In this document: positions 36,068 to 46,578 of the stretch, piece by piece
Numbering within the stretch: position 1 is the first letter of the stretch
How the letters are laid out: every line of letters starts with the position of its first letter
Assembly: GCF_026745355.1 (NCBI RefSeq)
Contig: NC_079202.1
Coordinates: 38,032,543-38,096,542, forward strand
Length of the DNA: 64,000 nucleotides
From: Beta vulgaris subsp. vulgaris
Lineage: Eukaryota > Streptophyta > Magnoliopsida > Caryophyllales > Amaranthaceae
Direction: 5' to 3'
Notes under the pieces: generated by a model
What the model saw: only the letters and a program-made list of their open reading frames with translations
Told to the model about the DNA's origin: nothing
Database searches by the model: none
Made by a program: the position numbers and the translations under genes

Positions 36068-38044
36068 TTAGTCAGTGGTAGGAACCCAGTCTGACTTGGG
36101 TTCCTCTGTCGGGCTTGTGTTTCTCTTAATTTTCCACGCTTGCTTAACTAAGCGAGTGTTCATCTCAATATGTTCTTCTCTGGAGGAACAATCAGACACT
36201 AAGTGACCACTGTTCCCACAGTAAGAGCATACTTGGCTGCTTGGCAGATCAACATATTTTTTTAATTTTATTTTTCTTCTTGTGATTGAAACCTAGTTCA
36301 TTCCTTCCTTCATTTTTATACTTTTGTATCCAACTTACTGGATCATCTCAATATGTTCTTCTCTGGAGGAACAATCAGACACTAAGTGACCACTATTCCC
36401 ACAGTAAGAGCATACTTGGCTGCTTGGCAGATCAACATATTTTTTTAATTTTATTTTTCTTCTTGTGATTGAAACCTAGTTCATTCCTTCCTTCATTTTT
36501 ATACTTTTGTATCCAACTTACTGGATCAGGAAGTTTTGTTATTGAAGATTCCAATTTCCCTTTAAGTACCAGATTTTCATTTAAAACTTTATCATGTACA
36601 AATTTTAATTTTTCGAAATCGGATCTGGTATTTATAGAGGAACATTGGTTCCTTCAGGAACAAATAGTTTCAATTCAGCCATCTCCATATTCAAGAAATA
36701 GTTTTCATTTTTAACCCTTTTAAATGCTTCTTGAATACGTCGGTTTTCATCAAAAATTTCAAAGAGAATCTTTCTTCAATATTTGCATTTAATGTTTTAA
36801 GCCAATTTGAATGTTCTTTGGTGACTGCCAAAGCATTCTCCGTATTTTCTTCTCTTATGCAGATTGCCTCATAGTCATCCAAAGTTTCCAAAAGAAGTTT
36901 TATAAGTTGATTTTGTGAAAGTTCTTTTAACTCTTCTTCAATCACATTACTAAGTACCTTATTGCTTGGCAAGTCTTCTCCATCATCTGTCTTCGCCATG
37001 AGACATAAATGAGTTGTTTCCTCTTCAGGTTGTTCCTGCTCCTCGTCAGAGTCTGATTTTCCCCAGGCAGCAACCATGGCCCTTCTCATTTAAACTTTTG
37101 AGAAAGCAAGGTTTATGTTGTTCCTTTCCTTTAACCTTGTATTTTCCTTTACCCTTGTCATTTTCCAAAAGTGGACATTCCTTTATAAAGTGGTCAGGAT
37201 TTCCACACTTATGACAGTTTAGCTTTGCAGGCTTTTTTGTGTTTTTCCCTTTATAATTCTTGTTAAAGAATTTCTTAAACTTTTTCACGATTAATGCTGC
37301 TTCCTCATCATTAGTTTTTGAATCATCTTGTTCTTCCTATTTGAGAGCCAAAGCTTTAGGTATTCTAGGATCAGCCACATAAGTTCCCAGATGTAGCTCA
37401 TGAGTTAACAAGGAACCTGCATGTTGTTCAATATTGAATGTGGTGAAATCTTTGGTTTCTTGTAGAGATGTGACTTTTGCCATCCATTTGTCATCCTGCG
37501 GGAGACTCCTAAGTACTTTCTGTACTTGTTCCTCTGGAGTAATAGCCTTTCCTAGGGAGTCAAGCTCATTGATGATGTTGGAGAATCTAGTGAGCATATC
37601 ATGAACTGACTCCTTAGGCTTCATTTGGAACAACTCATACCGGTGCATGAGCATATCGATCTTCGATCTTTTGACTTCGCTTGTTCCTTCGTGTGTAACC
37701 TATAGAAGTTCCCACATTTGCTTGGCCGTTTTGCATCCCATAATTCTATCGTGTTCATGGGGACCAAGACCACAGTGGAGAATCTTCTTGGCTAAGTTGT
37801 TCATCTCCATCTTGTTGAAGTCATCTTTATCATATTTTGAGAGTGGTTTGGGGATGGTCTCGCCTTTTTCATTTTTCTCAGTAACTACAAAATCACCAAT
37901 TTCTATCACTCTCCAAACTTGATAGTTTTCGGCCTTAATGAAGATTTTCATACGATTCTTCCAGTATGGATACTGCTTGCCATTGAACATATGTGGACGT
38001 TGAGTTGAGTAACCTTCATCCAGTCTTTCTCCCGTAGTGTTCAT
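36068..38044 (-). pseudogene. SIRE-type Gag
   Basis: It starts at ATG 38044 (MNTTGERLDEGYSTQRPHMF) with FNGKQYPYWKNRMKIFI, the DUF4219/UBN2-type Gag head. It continues with LFQMKPKESVHDMLTRF and QKVLRSLPQDDKW, then the zinc knuckle CHKCGNPDHFIKEC near 37190-37230, an acidic region, and a second knuckle CSYCGNSGHLVSDC near 36190-36240 that is present twice (see 36161-36526). Gag builds the particle and binds RNA. Stops near 37655, 37335 and 36068 and a poly-A frameshift break it. Confidence 0.88.
36161..36526 (-). repeat. 183 bp tandem duplication including the second Gag zinc knuckle
   Basis: Positions 36161-36343 and 36344-36526 are nearly identical (one difference seen: CACTGTTCCC versus CACTATTCCC). 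The unit is 183 bp, exactly 61 codons, and contains the CSYCGNSGHLVSDC knuckle. Both copies carry the same AAAAAAATATG run that shifts the frame just upstream of the knuckle. Confidence 0.9.
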
Positions 38045-38094
38045 GATTACCAGGTACTAGCTCCTCAGTGTTAACTGATTCTTGGAGGAACCGC

Positions 38095-38106
38095 GCTTTG
38101 ATTCCA
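38095..38106 (-). promoter_or_regulatory. primer binding site (initiator tRNA-Met type) of the SIRE-type element
   Basis: The minus strand reads TGGAATCAAAGC, two mismatches from the canonical TGGTATCAGAGC. It lies two bases from the 5' LTR. Confidence 0.85.
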
Positions 38107-38108
38107 AC

Positions 38109-39202
38109 TGTTAGTCGAGTACAAACACTAGAACAACTACAAGAGGGGGGTGAATTGTAGTTGGGGATATTTTCAATCTTTTTGCAGAAATAAAACAATC
38201 TTTAACTAAGAAAGAGACAAGTACATAAACTTGAAAGAAATAAGCACACGGGATTTTTACAAGGAAAACTTCCTAGGCCCAATAGGAAGAAAAACCATGA
38301 CCACGAGGGATTTTGACTCAAATTCTCTTTAATATACTAGGCCAAAAGACTCTCTTTTGTACAACCTAATATTGGACCTTCTCAGTTCCTCTAGGAACTT
38401 GTTCCCTGTTGCCCTGTTCCCCCTGAACAAGTGACTTTCTCTCTTGACTTCGCTAGAAGTCTTTTCTTTCTCTCTTTTCTTTTTCTTTCTCTTTTTCTCT
38501 CAAATGATTACAGATTTTGTTTCTCTCAACCCAATCTCTAGTACAATGAATAACAATGAAAGAAGAGTAGAAAACGAATACACTTTCGTTGAATAATATT
38601 ACATGAAAAACTGAAAGCATATATCCTTAAGTTCTTTAAAACAAAACTATATGTAGACAATTGATTGCCCCATGATCTTCTTCACACATACACAGTGGGA
38701 GCTAAAATTTAGCTGCACTTCATCCACTTTATAACCGTTAGAAGTTGCGCTTAACCACTTCCACATCTTAAGCCACGATCTCGCGCATTAAGATAGGTAG
38801 GTTGTTGTGGTTCCTAAAATCTAGGAACTACTTCAACAGCCCTCCTTTTTAGGCGCTGGAAGTTAGGCGCTTCAAATCAGATTGTGTTACTTGCTTCTCT
38901 TGTGCATACATAACTAACTTCCAATAATATTATGGATTCTATTTTTTTTACAAATTAAAGTCCGTAATATAATCATGTAAAGATGAGTCAAAACACAAAT
39001 AGATTAAATAACTTAATTTTTGATTAAGCTCATAATCAATTCTCCATAAGTTATTAAACAAGCTATTTGTGAGAGAAAATAATAAACCTAAATTACACTC
39101 TAAATAAACTTAAATAATTAAATCTAATAAAATGAACTAAACAAAAGAAACTAAATTAAAAGAAGATAAATATTTGTCATCACCAAAATAGTGAATACAA
39201 CA
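38109..39202 (-). repeat. 5' LTR of the SIRE-type element
   Basis: In plus orientation it runs TGTTAGTCGAG to GAATACAACA, next to the PBS on one side and TSD AAACT on the other. It contains conserved blocks with the 3' LTR, including a CT-rich tract near 38430-38510. Confidence 0.92.
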
Positions 39203-40434
39203 AAACTAATAACATAACGAGTCAAGAAAACATCAGTAGCTTTCCAAATATATAAAAATCACTAAATTCTAGAATGCTGATTTTCTCGTTAGTTAAGAAA
39301 GTAGTCTTAAAAATGTCCAACTCCAGTGAAAATTTTTCGTCTAGTCTTTCAAGGTGTCTAGAATTATCATACCAAAATTCACGTCAAACTAAGTTTAACA
39401 AGTTAGATTTCAAAGAACGAATTAAATAAAGTCATATTTTGACCAATTTTGGCATATAACTCGCCATAATTCGAGTTATTACTAAGAATTTGTGCAATTT
39501 TCACACAACATAAAGAACTTACGGACCTATTCATAGATGCATCACATGATTAATTTAAAGCTTTGTACATGAAGTTATGATTTTTGTAAGTAATTACAAG
39601 ACCAAGAGTGCAATCTGGAAAATAAAATAAAGTGATCAACTCAAGTTTCATAAAAGAAATTCTTGTCCCACGAAAATGTTACTTATAAATCATGAAATAT
39701 TAAGTTTCTCTTAAAATGCCTCATTTTATCATGTAAAAAAAACAATAAAAAATTTCATAAAAAATCAAATTAAAGAGGTTAATTAATCTCTAATTTTCAC
39801 AAGTTTACAAATAAATATGAATTCCAAATCCCATATAAGGATATGAAGATTAAGGAGCCTCATGGTGAACATTAAGATTGAATATTTTGTATAAATAATA
39901 GATTTTGTACATATTGTTGTAATAATAAATTTTTGTAAATAGTTATTACATTACTCAATTAATGAAAAAAATTATGGAGATGTTTATGCATAATTTTCAC
40001 AAATAATTCCACAATCCCTTTTGATTAAAATGAGCAACCGATGTTACAAGTATTGCATATTGGGCTAATATATCATAGTATATGAATCAAATGACCCAAT
40101 CTCAATTAAGAGAAAAAATTACACATCTAACTAAGTTAAATTATCTGATGATTCATCTTACATTTAAAATTTTTTCACCATCTTCAAATGGATTAATCAT
40201 ATAATTTGACATAATTAGATTGGTAATTATGATCTTCGAATTGATTTTCGGCCGTTTCATGTGTCTTACTTTCAATGGCCAAATTTCAATTAGCCAAACG
40301 CAAATCTCCAAATTAGATCTCAAATTGATCATTTCTCTCCAAATGACTTAATAATCTTCAATTAAGTTTATTTCTCAAAAGCCTTCAATTAGGAAGTAAA
40401 CATCTCCTTCTAGGAACTCTTGAAAATCCTAAAT

Positions 40435-41110
40435 GTGATCACTAATTAAGGTGGTTATTTCAATCCTCGATTAATCGCTAATTAGAGTGATTAACTCAAA
40501 CTCTTTACTTAATCACTAATTAAGGTAATTATTTTTAACCTTGGTTAATCACTAATTAGGATATTAGCTTAACCTTTTATCATATTTTCACTAATTAGAG
40601 TGATTATCTTAAAACTTTGGTTAATTATAATTAAGGTGATTAACTTAACCCATTTCATATTTAATCACTAATTAGAGTAATTATCTTAAACCTTGATGAT
40701 CGTTAATTAAAACGATTATTTTTTCATATTTAATCACTGATTAGAGTGATTATCTTAAATCTTAATAATCATCATTAGGGTGATTATTTTTCTCATTTGA
40801 TCACTAATTAGAGTGATTATCTTAAACCTTAATAATCCTTAATTGGGCGATTATTTTTCTCATTTAATCGCTAATTAAAGTGATTATCTTAAACCTTTAT
40901 AATCGTTAATTAGGGTGATTATTTTTCTCACATAATCACTAATTATAGTGATTATCTTAAACCATGAATAATCACTAATTAGGGTGATTATCGTAATCTC
41001 TTTTTTTAATCACTAATTAAGGTGATTATCTTGATCCTCCTCATATTTAATCACTAATTGAAGTGATTATCTTAATCTCATTTCAATCACTAACTAGAGT
41101 GATTACCTTA
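40435..41110. repeat. tandem array of palindromic units in the right LTR
   Basis: This is the counterpart of the array at 25224-25910, with the same AATCACTAATTA..AGTGATTAT units and similar unit order. Many point differences separate the two copies, consistent with an old insertion. Confidence 0.85.
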
Positions 41111-41720
41111 TTCCTAATAGATTTGTTTAATTCTAAAGGTGAATTATTCATAATCTATTCTTCCCTTTTCTTTTCCCAATGGAATTGGCCATTTAGGGTG
41201 AGATATAATATCGAACTATAATGGTTTTGATCCATGAGTGAGTTCCAATTACGCAATGATTGGTACGTTTTGCAACTTCGATGCTCAAACCTACCATGTA
41301 CAAATGATATATTGGTCCTAAATAAAATGGTTGATGTGTATGTGTGCAAACTATGTGATTTATTTCTTTTTAATAGCCATGATTACTTTAAAATGCAAAA
41401 TAACTCAGTTAGTAAGAGCCCTTTCTGTAAAACAAAAGAGAAGACGAGTTCCATACATTCGTGCCTTTTAACCTAAACCCTGAACCCTATCACATGGTAT
41501 GAAAGACCAATTTTCAAAAACGCCTTATCCATCTGAAGTCATCATCATATTAAATGATATTTCTTTAAATTGATTTTAAAATTATTTATTAACTAAATTT
41601 GTTGCTATTCAGATATTAATAGGCTGGCGTGCGACTTCAAATTTTTCTAAAACTCATAGTCCAATGAGAGACTTTCGTGGGATTCAGACGTTAATTAAGA
41701 CAGTAAAAAATCAGATACCA

Positions 41721-42560
41721 CCCAAGCAAAGAAGCCGAGTGGCTAAGGAATCTCATGTTCGGGATACCCTTGTTGCCATAACCAATATCAGCCATAGTTA
41801 TACATTATGATAGTGATGCAGCTCTGGCAATAGCTTATAGTCAAGTATATAATGGTAAGTCAAGGCACATTGGTGTGAGACATAGTAATAGTGTCCAAGG
41901 TCTTATAGTGCTATTATTGTTGACTATGTGAGAACTACGTATAATCTAGCGGAATGTTTCATAAAGGAAATAGTTAGAGATACGGTAAAGTGGTTGGCAA
42001 TTGGTTTAGGATTGGTGCCCGTTGGTAATCACGAAAAGGGGAATCTTAACTTAACACCCAATAAGACGTTGAGTCTTAAGTTCAATAAGATCAATTTCCT
42101 TATGTGACGATTAAAAGAACTTATATGATCATCGAAGGTAACGTTCATCGAAAATATGATGGTTTAAGAGGTTGGGCATAATGCCTTATCACGGGAGCAT
42201 GTTTCCGTAAGAGATCTACCTATACAAGTGTGAAGTTTGACCGCTTCAAGGAGCTAGGGGGGCATAGCTTTGATGCACTTATGGATTGATATGGACACAT
42301 GCATGACTTTTAAGTGTCAAGTATATATTGCGAACAAGTAGTTAATCTTGTGTCTAAAATATCTTCAATTTTTCATTATGTGTTGCTAATACTTCAATCA
42401 TTTATCGACGCCATTTCGATATGAATACTTTAAATGTGTACATACTAAATGGAAGTTCAAGTATTTGTACACTTTCATTTATGCATGACGTTGTTTTGTT
42501 TTTCTGTGCAATAAATCATTTATATACTCTAAATGGTGGAGGATTTGAAGAGATTTAGAA
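41721..42560 (+). pseudogene. copia RNase H and 3' untranslated part, plus strand
   Basis: The plus strand reads [15 protein letters not shown], then HYDSDAALAIAYSQVYNGKSRHIGVRHS, typical of the C-terminal half of copia RNase H (usually HCDSxA). Stops follow. A purine-rich GGTGGAGGATTTG near 42536 may be a polypurine tract. It is in the opposite orientation to the copia element at 7807-23140. Its upstream part is missing at the junction with the LARD LTR. Confidence 0.75.
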
Positions 42561-43069
42561 TATTGGGTTGATTTGATTCATGTTATGTTATGTTAGTCTA
42601 AGTTACCTTGTTAGTGTAGTAACTTAAACAATGTATAATGTATTCTATGCTAAATGAGTGCCACGCTTCGTACGTTTGGTCACCAGTTATGATGAGCGCA
42701 TTGAACAAAGAGAACTAGGGACACACCTCGTAAGCCAGCTCGCACCTCCCGACTGAAGACTCTAAGGTACAACAACCTAGTGACTAGGGTGGTAGGAACT
42801 AGTAACACCCAGTAAGGAGGGTCGAAATGTGCGATGGTGAGTCTTCGCGAGTCGCGACGTAGGTTGCACCTCGTGATGAGTTCATGTCCAAAATATGTAT
42901 ACATATATATACATATATATACATTTTTAAAAGCTGGTGATGTAGTGGGTAAGGGTTGCGGTGGTGGAGTGGAGGGGAGAGGGATGGGGTGGGAAGCTGT
43001 GGTGGAGGGGAGAGGGAAGGGTTGGGATGCTGGGGTGGGTGGAGAAGGGGTGGTCTCCACTCCCTTTAA
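42561..43069. other. unassigned stretch left of a solo LTR
   Basis: If 42536 is a polypurine tract, this could be the copia 3' LTR, but I could not fix its ends. It contains a TATACATA run (42897-42925) and a G-rich low-complexity stretch (42950-43045). No gene was seen. Confidence 0.4.
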
Positions 43070-43759
43070 TGTAATATCCTGGAAATTTAAGCTTGATTAA
43101 CATTTATAATTAGCTTTTAAAAAATTGTTTAAAATTAATTAATTAATTTAATCACTTCTCTATTATATTTGGAACAAAATAAAATCAAGTATTTGATAAA
43201 ATAAGCTAAGTTAGATTTGTAATAGATTAAAAGAAAGTAGGAAAAGTTACTAATTTAGTAATAGAAAAAGAATTAGAAAATTTTCAAAAAAAGGAAAATC
43301 ACCATCCACACAACTCATCTTCCCTCAAGCTCCATGTCCTTGCTTCCCAAGTATAGTTTACCATTAATCCTCTATTACTTTAATTGAGTTTTGTTCCTAA
43401 GATTACTATAAATAGTGTGCTGATTTCACTATTCATCCCACCCAAAAATCAGAAAATTTCACAACCTCCTGTTTTTCCGGCCACCCTCCGACCACCACTA
43501 CCTGCCGGCCTCCATTGCTGGGCTCCAGCTTCGCCACCATCGCCAGCACCACCACTTCCTCCTCCCTCCCCCACGCTGCACCCCTCCTCTCTTTCTCGCT
43601 ACTCCCCTCCCCCTGACTTCTCTCTTCTCCTCGGCCCACCTATGCTGCTGCCACCCGACGCGCCGCCACCCTGCTGGGCAGCACGCCGCATCCTCCTCGC
43701 CGGAGCTTCGACCCTCCCGGCCTCCCCCTGCACTGTCCGTGTTCTTGTTAGTTCACTTA

Positions 43760-44119
43760 GGCTCCGTTTGGTAGGGCGTAAAACGTTTTCCCGGAAAACT
43801 GTTTTCCTCTATTTTCAGTTTTACATTGTTTGGTTGGCAAAAGAGTGTAAAACCATTTTCCCTTGGGGTAAAATTACTCTCCCAAGGATGGAAAACCATT
43901 TTCCTTTCAAAATGAAGGGAAAACTATTTTCCTTCTCTTCTTGTACACTCCTCTCACTACCTCCTTACTTTCCCTTTCATTTTCCTTTCATTTCATCATT
44001 TTTTTTACATCGAACCAAACAACGGAAAACTAATTTTGGAATTGTGTTTTCCATTGTAAATTGTTTTCCATGAAAATCATTTTACACTGAAAATATTTTA
44101 CGCCCTACCAAACGGAGCC
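43760..44119. mobile_element. Tourist-like (PIF/Harbinger) MITE, 360 bp
   Basis: Terminal inverted repeats begin GGCTCCGTTTGGTAGGGCG and match for 24 bases at the other end. The flanks are TTA (43757-43759, 44120-44122). The interior repeats GGAAAAC and ATTTTCC motifs in both orientations. It is inserted inside the solo LTR, so it is younger than that LTR. Confidence 0.92.
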
Positions 44120-45312
44120 TTAGTGAAGGTATATTGCATACCTTTCCCTCCATTTTTTTAGTTTGAAAAAAAAGAGTCTTTAAGTTATTATAGTTTGGGC
44201 TCAATGATTTATTAACATGACCCATTAGTATATTGGACTAATTAACTAAACTAATTTAACTTGTGATCTTGTAGTTGATATTCATATTAGCTAATAAACT
44301 TATTTATGAATAATTGTACTTCTAACCTTGTAAGTCTAATGTAAATATAGGGACTTAGTATGTTTAATAAATCAAGTTGTTTGGACTTAGTTAATTAAAC
44401 TTAATATTATGACGTAGTCACTTTTACTACACCTTAACTACATGAATGGTGCTTTTGGTTAATAAGATTATAGTTTCATGCTCATATAGTTATAACTTAA
44501 GTTTATGTATTATAAAGTAATACTAATCAAGTACACTTGAATTTTAAGAAAAATGTTAGTAAGCTTAGTCTATAATTATAGTCCCACTTTTTAGCTTAAT
44601 GAAATGAATATCGCTTCTTAAGTTATAAATTAAGTAAGTCACTTATACATGGACACTAATTAGTAAAAAATATCACTAGTAGAAGTTAGAGTTGAATAGC
44701 TAGTTAGATAATCATTTTAGTATTAAAAGTCTAACTAAAATATGAAAGTTGTATAATCATACCTTCAAGTCATTAAACATGAATTTCCATAAATCTTATA
44801 AGTAGTGGTTATTACTAATTAAATAGTTTTACATAAGTTAGTAATCAAGTTACTAAATTCAAGAATTATAGTTTAAGTAATAAATGGTGATAATAAGGTT
44901 TCATAACTATTAACTTCATAAACTCTCTAGTATGGAAATGGATCGTAGAGTTTAAATCTAGATTAAAATATTAACAAGTCGTCTTTTATGAATCTTTGAA
45001 TAGATTAGAAAGGAAAAGGGATATTACAAGTCTTCCCCGGCTATCCAGTATAATAATCACGACTCGAGGTAACGTCTACTGCTAACACCCACACTCCCCC
45101 TTCCAACTATGTTTTATGACGCTTTTACATAATGTTTCGATGATACGTGTTTATGGATTGCGGGTTATGAAATATTTTGCTAACTGATGTTTACGATGAT
45201 GTTATGATATAAATTGTTTTTCAAGATGCTTAAAAGATAATTTATGACGTCTATATAAAAATGACGAAACGTGGTAAATGAAAGTGAAAAACGGTTCTTA
45301 GCAGTACTTTAT

Positions 45313-45561
45313 GGGCACCGCAAGTGTTACCTTTGTTGTGACCGCCTTTCGGATATGGGCACCGTAAGTGTCACATTTGTTGTGACCGCCTTTCGGATTA
45401 ATGTTATAGGCACCGCAAGTGTCACCTTTGTTGTGACCGCCTTTCGGATTAATGTTATAGGCACCGCAAGTGTCACCTTTGTTGTGACCACCTTTCGGAT
45501 TAATGTTATGGGCACGGCTAGTGTCACCTTTGTTGTGGCCACCTTACGGTTTAATGATTAT
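45313..45561 (+). repeat. tandem repeat of about 51 bp, five copies
   Basis: Units starting GGCACCGCAAGTGTCACC recur at 45313, 45358, 45409, 45460 and 45511 (spacing 45, 51, 51, 51). 51 bp is 17 codons, which keeps frames open on both strands, but no protein is implied. It is part of the solo LTR. Confidence 0.88.
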
Positions 45562-46011
45562 GATGATATGATATTGTACTTGTCAAGTTACCATTGATAA
45601 ATGACGTATGTATATAAAAAGGATGATATCTTATAAATGGTTGAACTTCTATGTGTTTATGAAATGTTGTTGTCAATATTCTCTCCTCTCTGATTTCAAA
45701 TAAAATGAGTTAAACTAAATTTACGTTGTTACAGTCATATGTTACTGAGCCTCGGCTCGCGACGTTTTGTTTTCTGTGTTAGGTATGGCAAAGCATATGC
45801 AAGGGTGATATTATGGATTATGTTGAAGTGACTCTACATATATTTGGGATATTTAGAATACTTTGTATTAAGGGTAATTATCACCTTAAATTGATCATAT
45901 GTATGTTTAAGAGATAATTTTAGGCTATTAAGTTAATAGTGGGCCCTAACCCATAAGCTTAATTTATGATTCTATTGTTGATTTTAGGTTATGTATTTTC
46001 GGGGAGTTACA

Positions 46012-46578
46012 TTTAATGGTGAATAGGTATAAGTTTCAGGTTTCGATCTCAGTTCACCTTTGCTTATGGATTTTGCTGCTTGGCTAGCTTATTTTAAGCT
46101 TGTTGTTGATGTACGCTGTTACACAGCAATAATGACGATTTTTAAAAGAAAATTTGTCAAGTTTTTTGGTTAATAAGAAAAGCCGGAGCATTTAAGAAAT
46201 GCTCAAGTTCTCGTATAGTGTGTTACAGGTCAAATACAGAGTATTTGTACTATTTTTAACCGGAGCACTTGATGTTTTTTCACTATTGCCTATGAGTTCA
46301 AAACCTAGTATTCTTAAAACCCGATCATCCAATCCAATCTGCTTGCATAGTCCATTTCAGTCCATTCCATGTCTATATGCATATATTTAGTCCCATGTCA
46401 GCATCATGATCAAGCCCATACTAGTTCAATACCATAGTCATTCCTAATTATTTTCCATTCCGTTTCCCATTTCGCATTTCCCTTTTCCATTTCCTATTTC
46501 GAAAATAATTTCTTAAAACTTACAAGTAAGTTCCGTTTGATTTATGTTTATGACAGGTTGTGAGGTTATAACTTGGGA
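46012..46578 (+). other. leader region upstream of a gypsy-type gag
   Basis: Non-coding sequence with a TTCC/ATTTCC-rich stretch (46390-46500). It may be the 5' untranslated region of the gag that starts at 46579. I did not find its LTR or PBS. Confidence 0.4.

Larger units (their letters stand above)
29386..39202 (-). mobile_element. full-length SIRE/Maximus-type copia retrotransposon, 9.8 kb
   Basis: Two LTRs of about 1.1 kb (29386-30480 and 38109-39202), a perfect 5 bp TSD AAACT (29381-29385, 39203-39207), a tRNA-Met-type PBS (38095-38106), gag, pol, an extra 3' ORF and a polypurine tract are all present in minus-strand order. The large Gag with zinc knuckles, the long spacer after RNase H and the additional ORF are typical of the SIRE lineage. 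The LTRs differ at about a dozen positions in their first 340 bp, so insertion is not very recent. Coding parts carry several stops and frameshifts. Confidence 0.93.
23160..41720 (+). mobile_element. non-coding LTR retrotransposon (LARD-like), 5' LTR truncated
   Basis: Two long direct repeats, about 23165-26147 and about 28510-29385 plus 39203-41720, bracket a region of about 2 kb with no readable gag or pol. A primer-site-like TGGCGACTTCACTGTGGA follows the first repeat, so the element reads on the plus strand. The right LTR extends several hundred bases further upstream (TATA-like CTACAAATAGC near 28515) than the left copy. The left LTR is therefore truncated at the copia junction. The right LTR hosts the SIRE-type element; the left hosts a MITE. 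Absence of coding sequence plus long LTRs fits a LARD-like non-autonomous element, which is an inference. Confidence 0.75.
28163..41720 (+). repeat. 3' LTR of the LARD-like element, split by the SIRE-type insertion
   Basis: The segments 28163-29385 and 39203-41720 form one LTR interrupted by 29386-39202. The left boundary is uncertain (candidate polypurine tract at 28149-28160). The right end ATACCA corresponds to TATACCA at 26141-26147. A block at about 41325-41696 is absent from the left copy between CCTAAATAA and GACAGTAAAAAATC, so it is either an insertion here or a deletion there; I saw no terminal repeats on it. Confidence 0.65.
43070..46011. mobile_element. solo LTR, Tekay/Del-type, 2942 bp
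   Basis: It starts TGTAATATCC and ends CGGGGAGTTACA, with a perfect 5 bp TSD TTTAA (43065-43069, 46012-46016). No internal region or second LTR accompanies it. It includes a tandem repeat (45313-45561), a Tourist-like MITE (43760-44119) and a GGGCCCTAACCC motif near the end like the one in the element at 1591-6639. The CT-rich 43440-43740 stretch encodes no recognisable protein. Confidence 0.88.

Noticed and set aside
43384..44073. 229-residue ORF
   Set aside because: It runs from CT-rich LTR sequence straight into a Tourist-like MITE, so it is a chance frame across two unrelated sequences.
45271..45597. ORF with repeated 17-residue units on both strands
   Set aside because: The 51 bp tandem repeat of a solo LTR is a multiple of three, which keeps frames open by chance.
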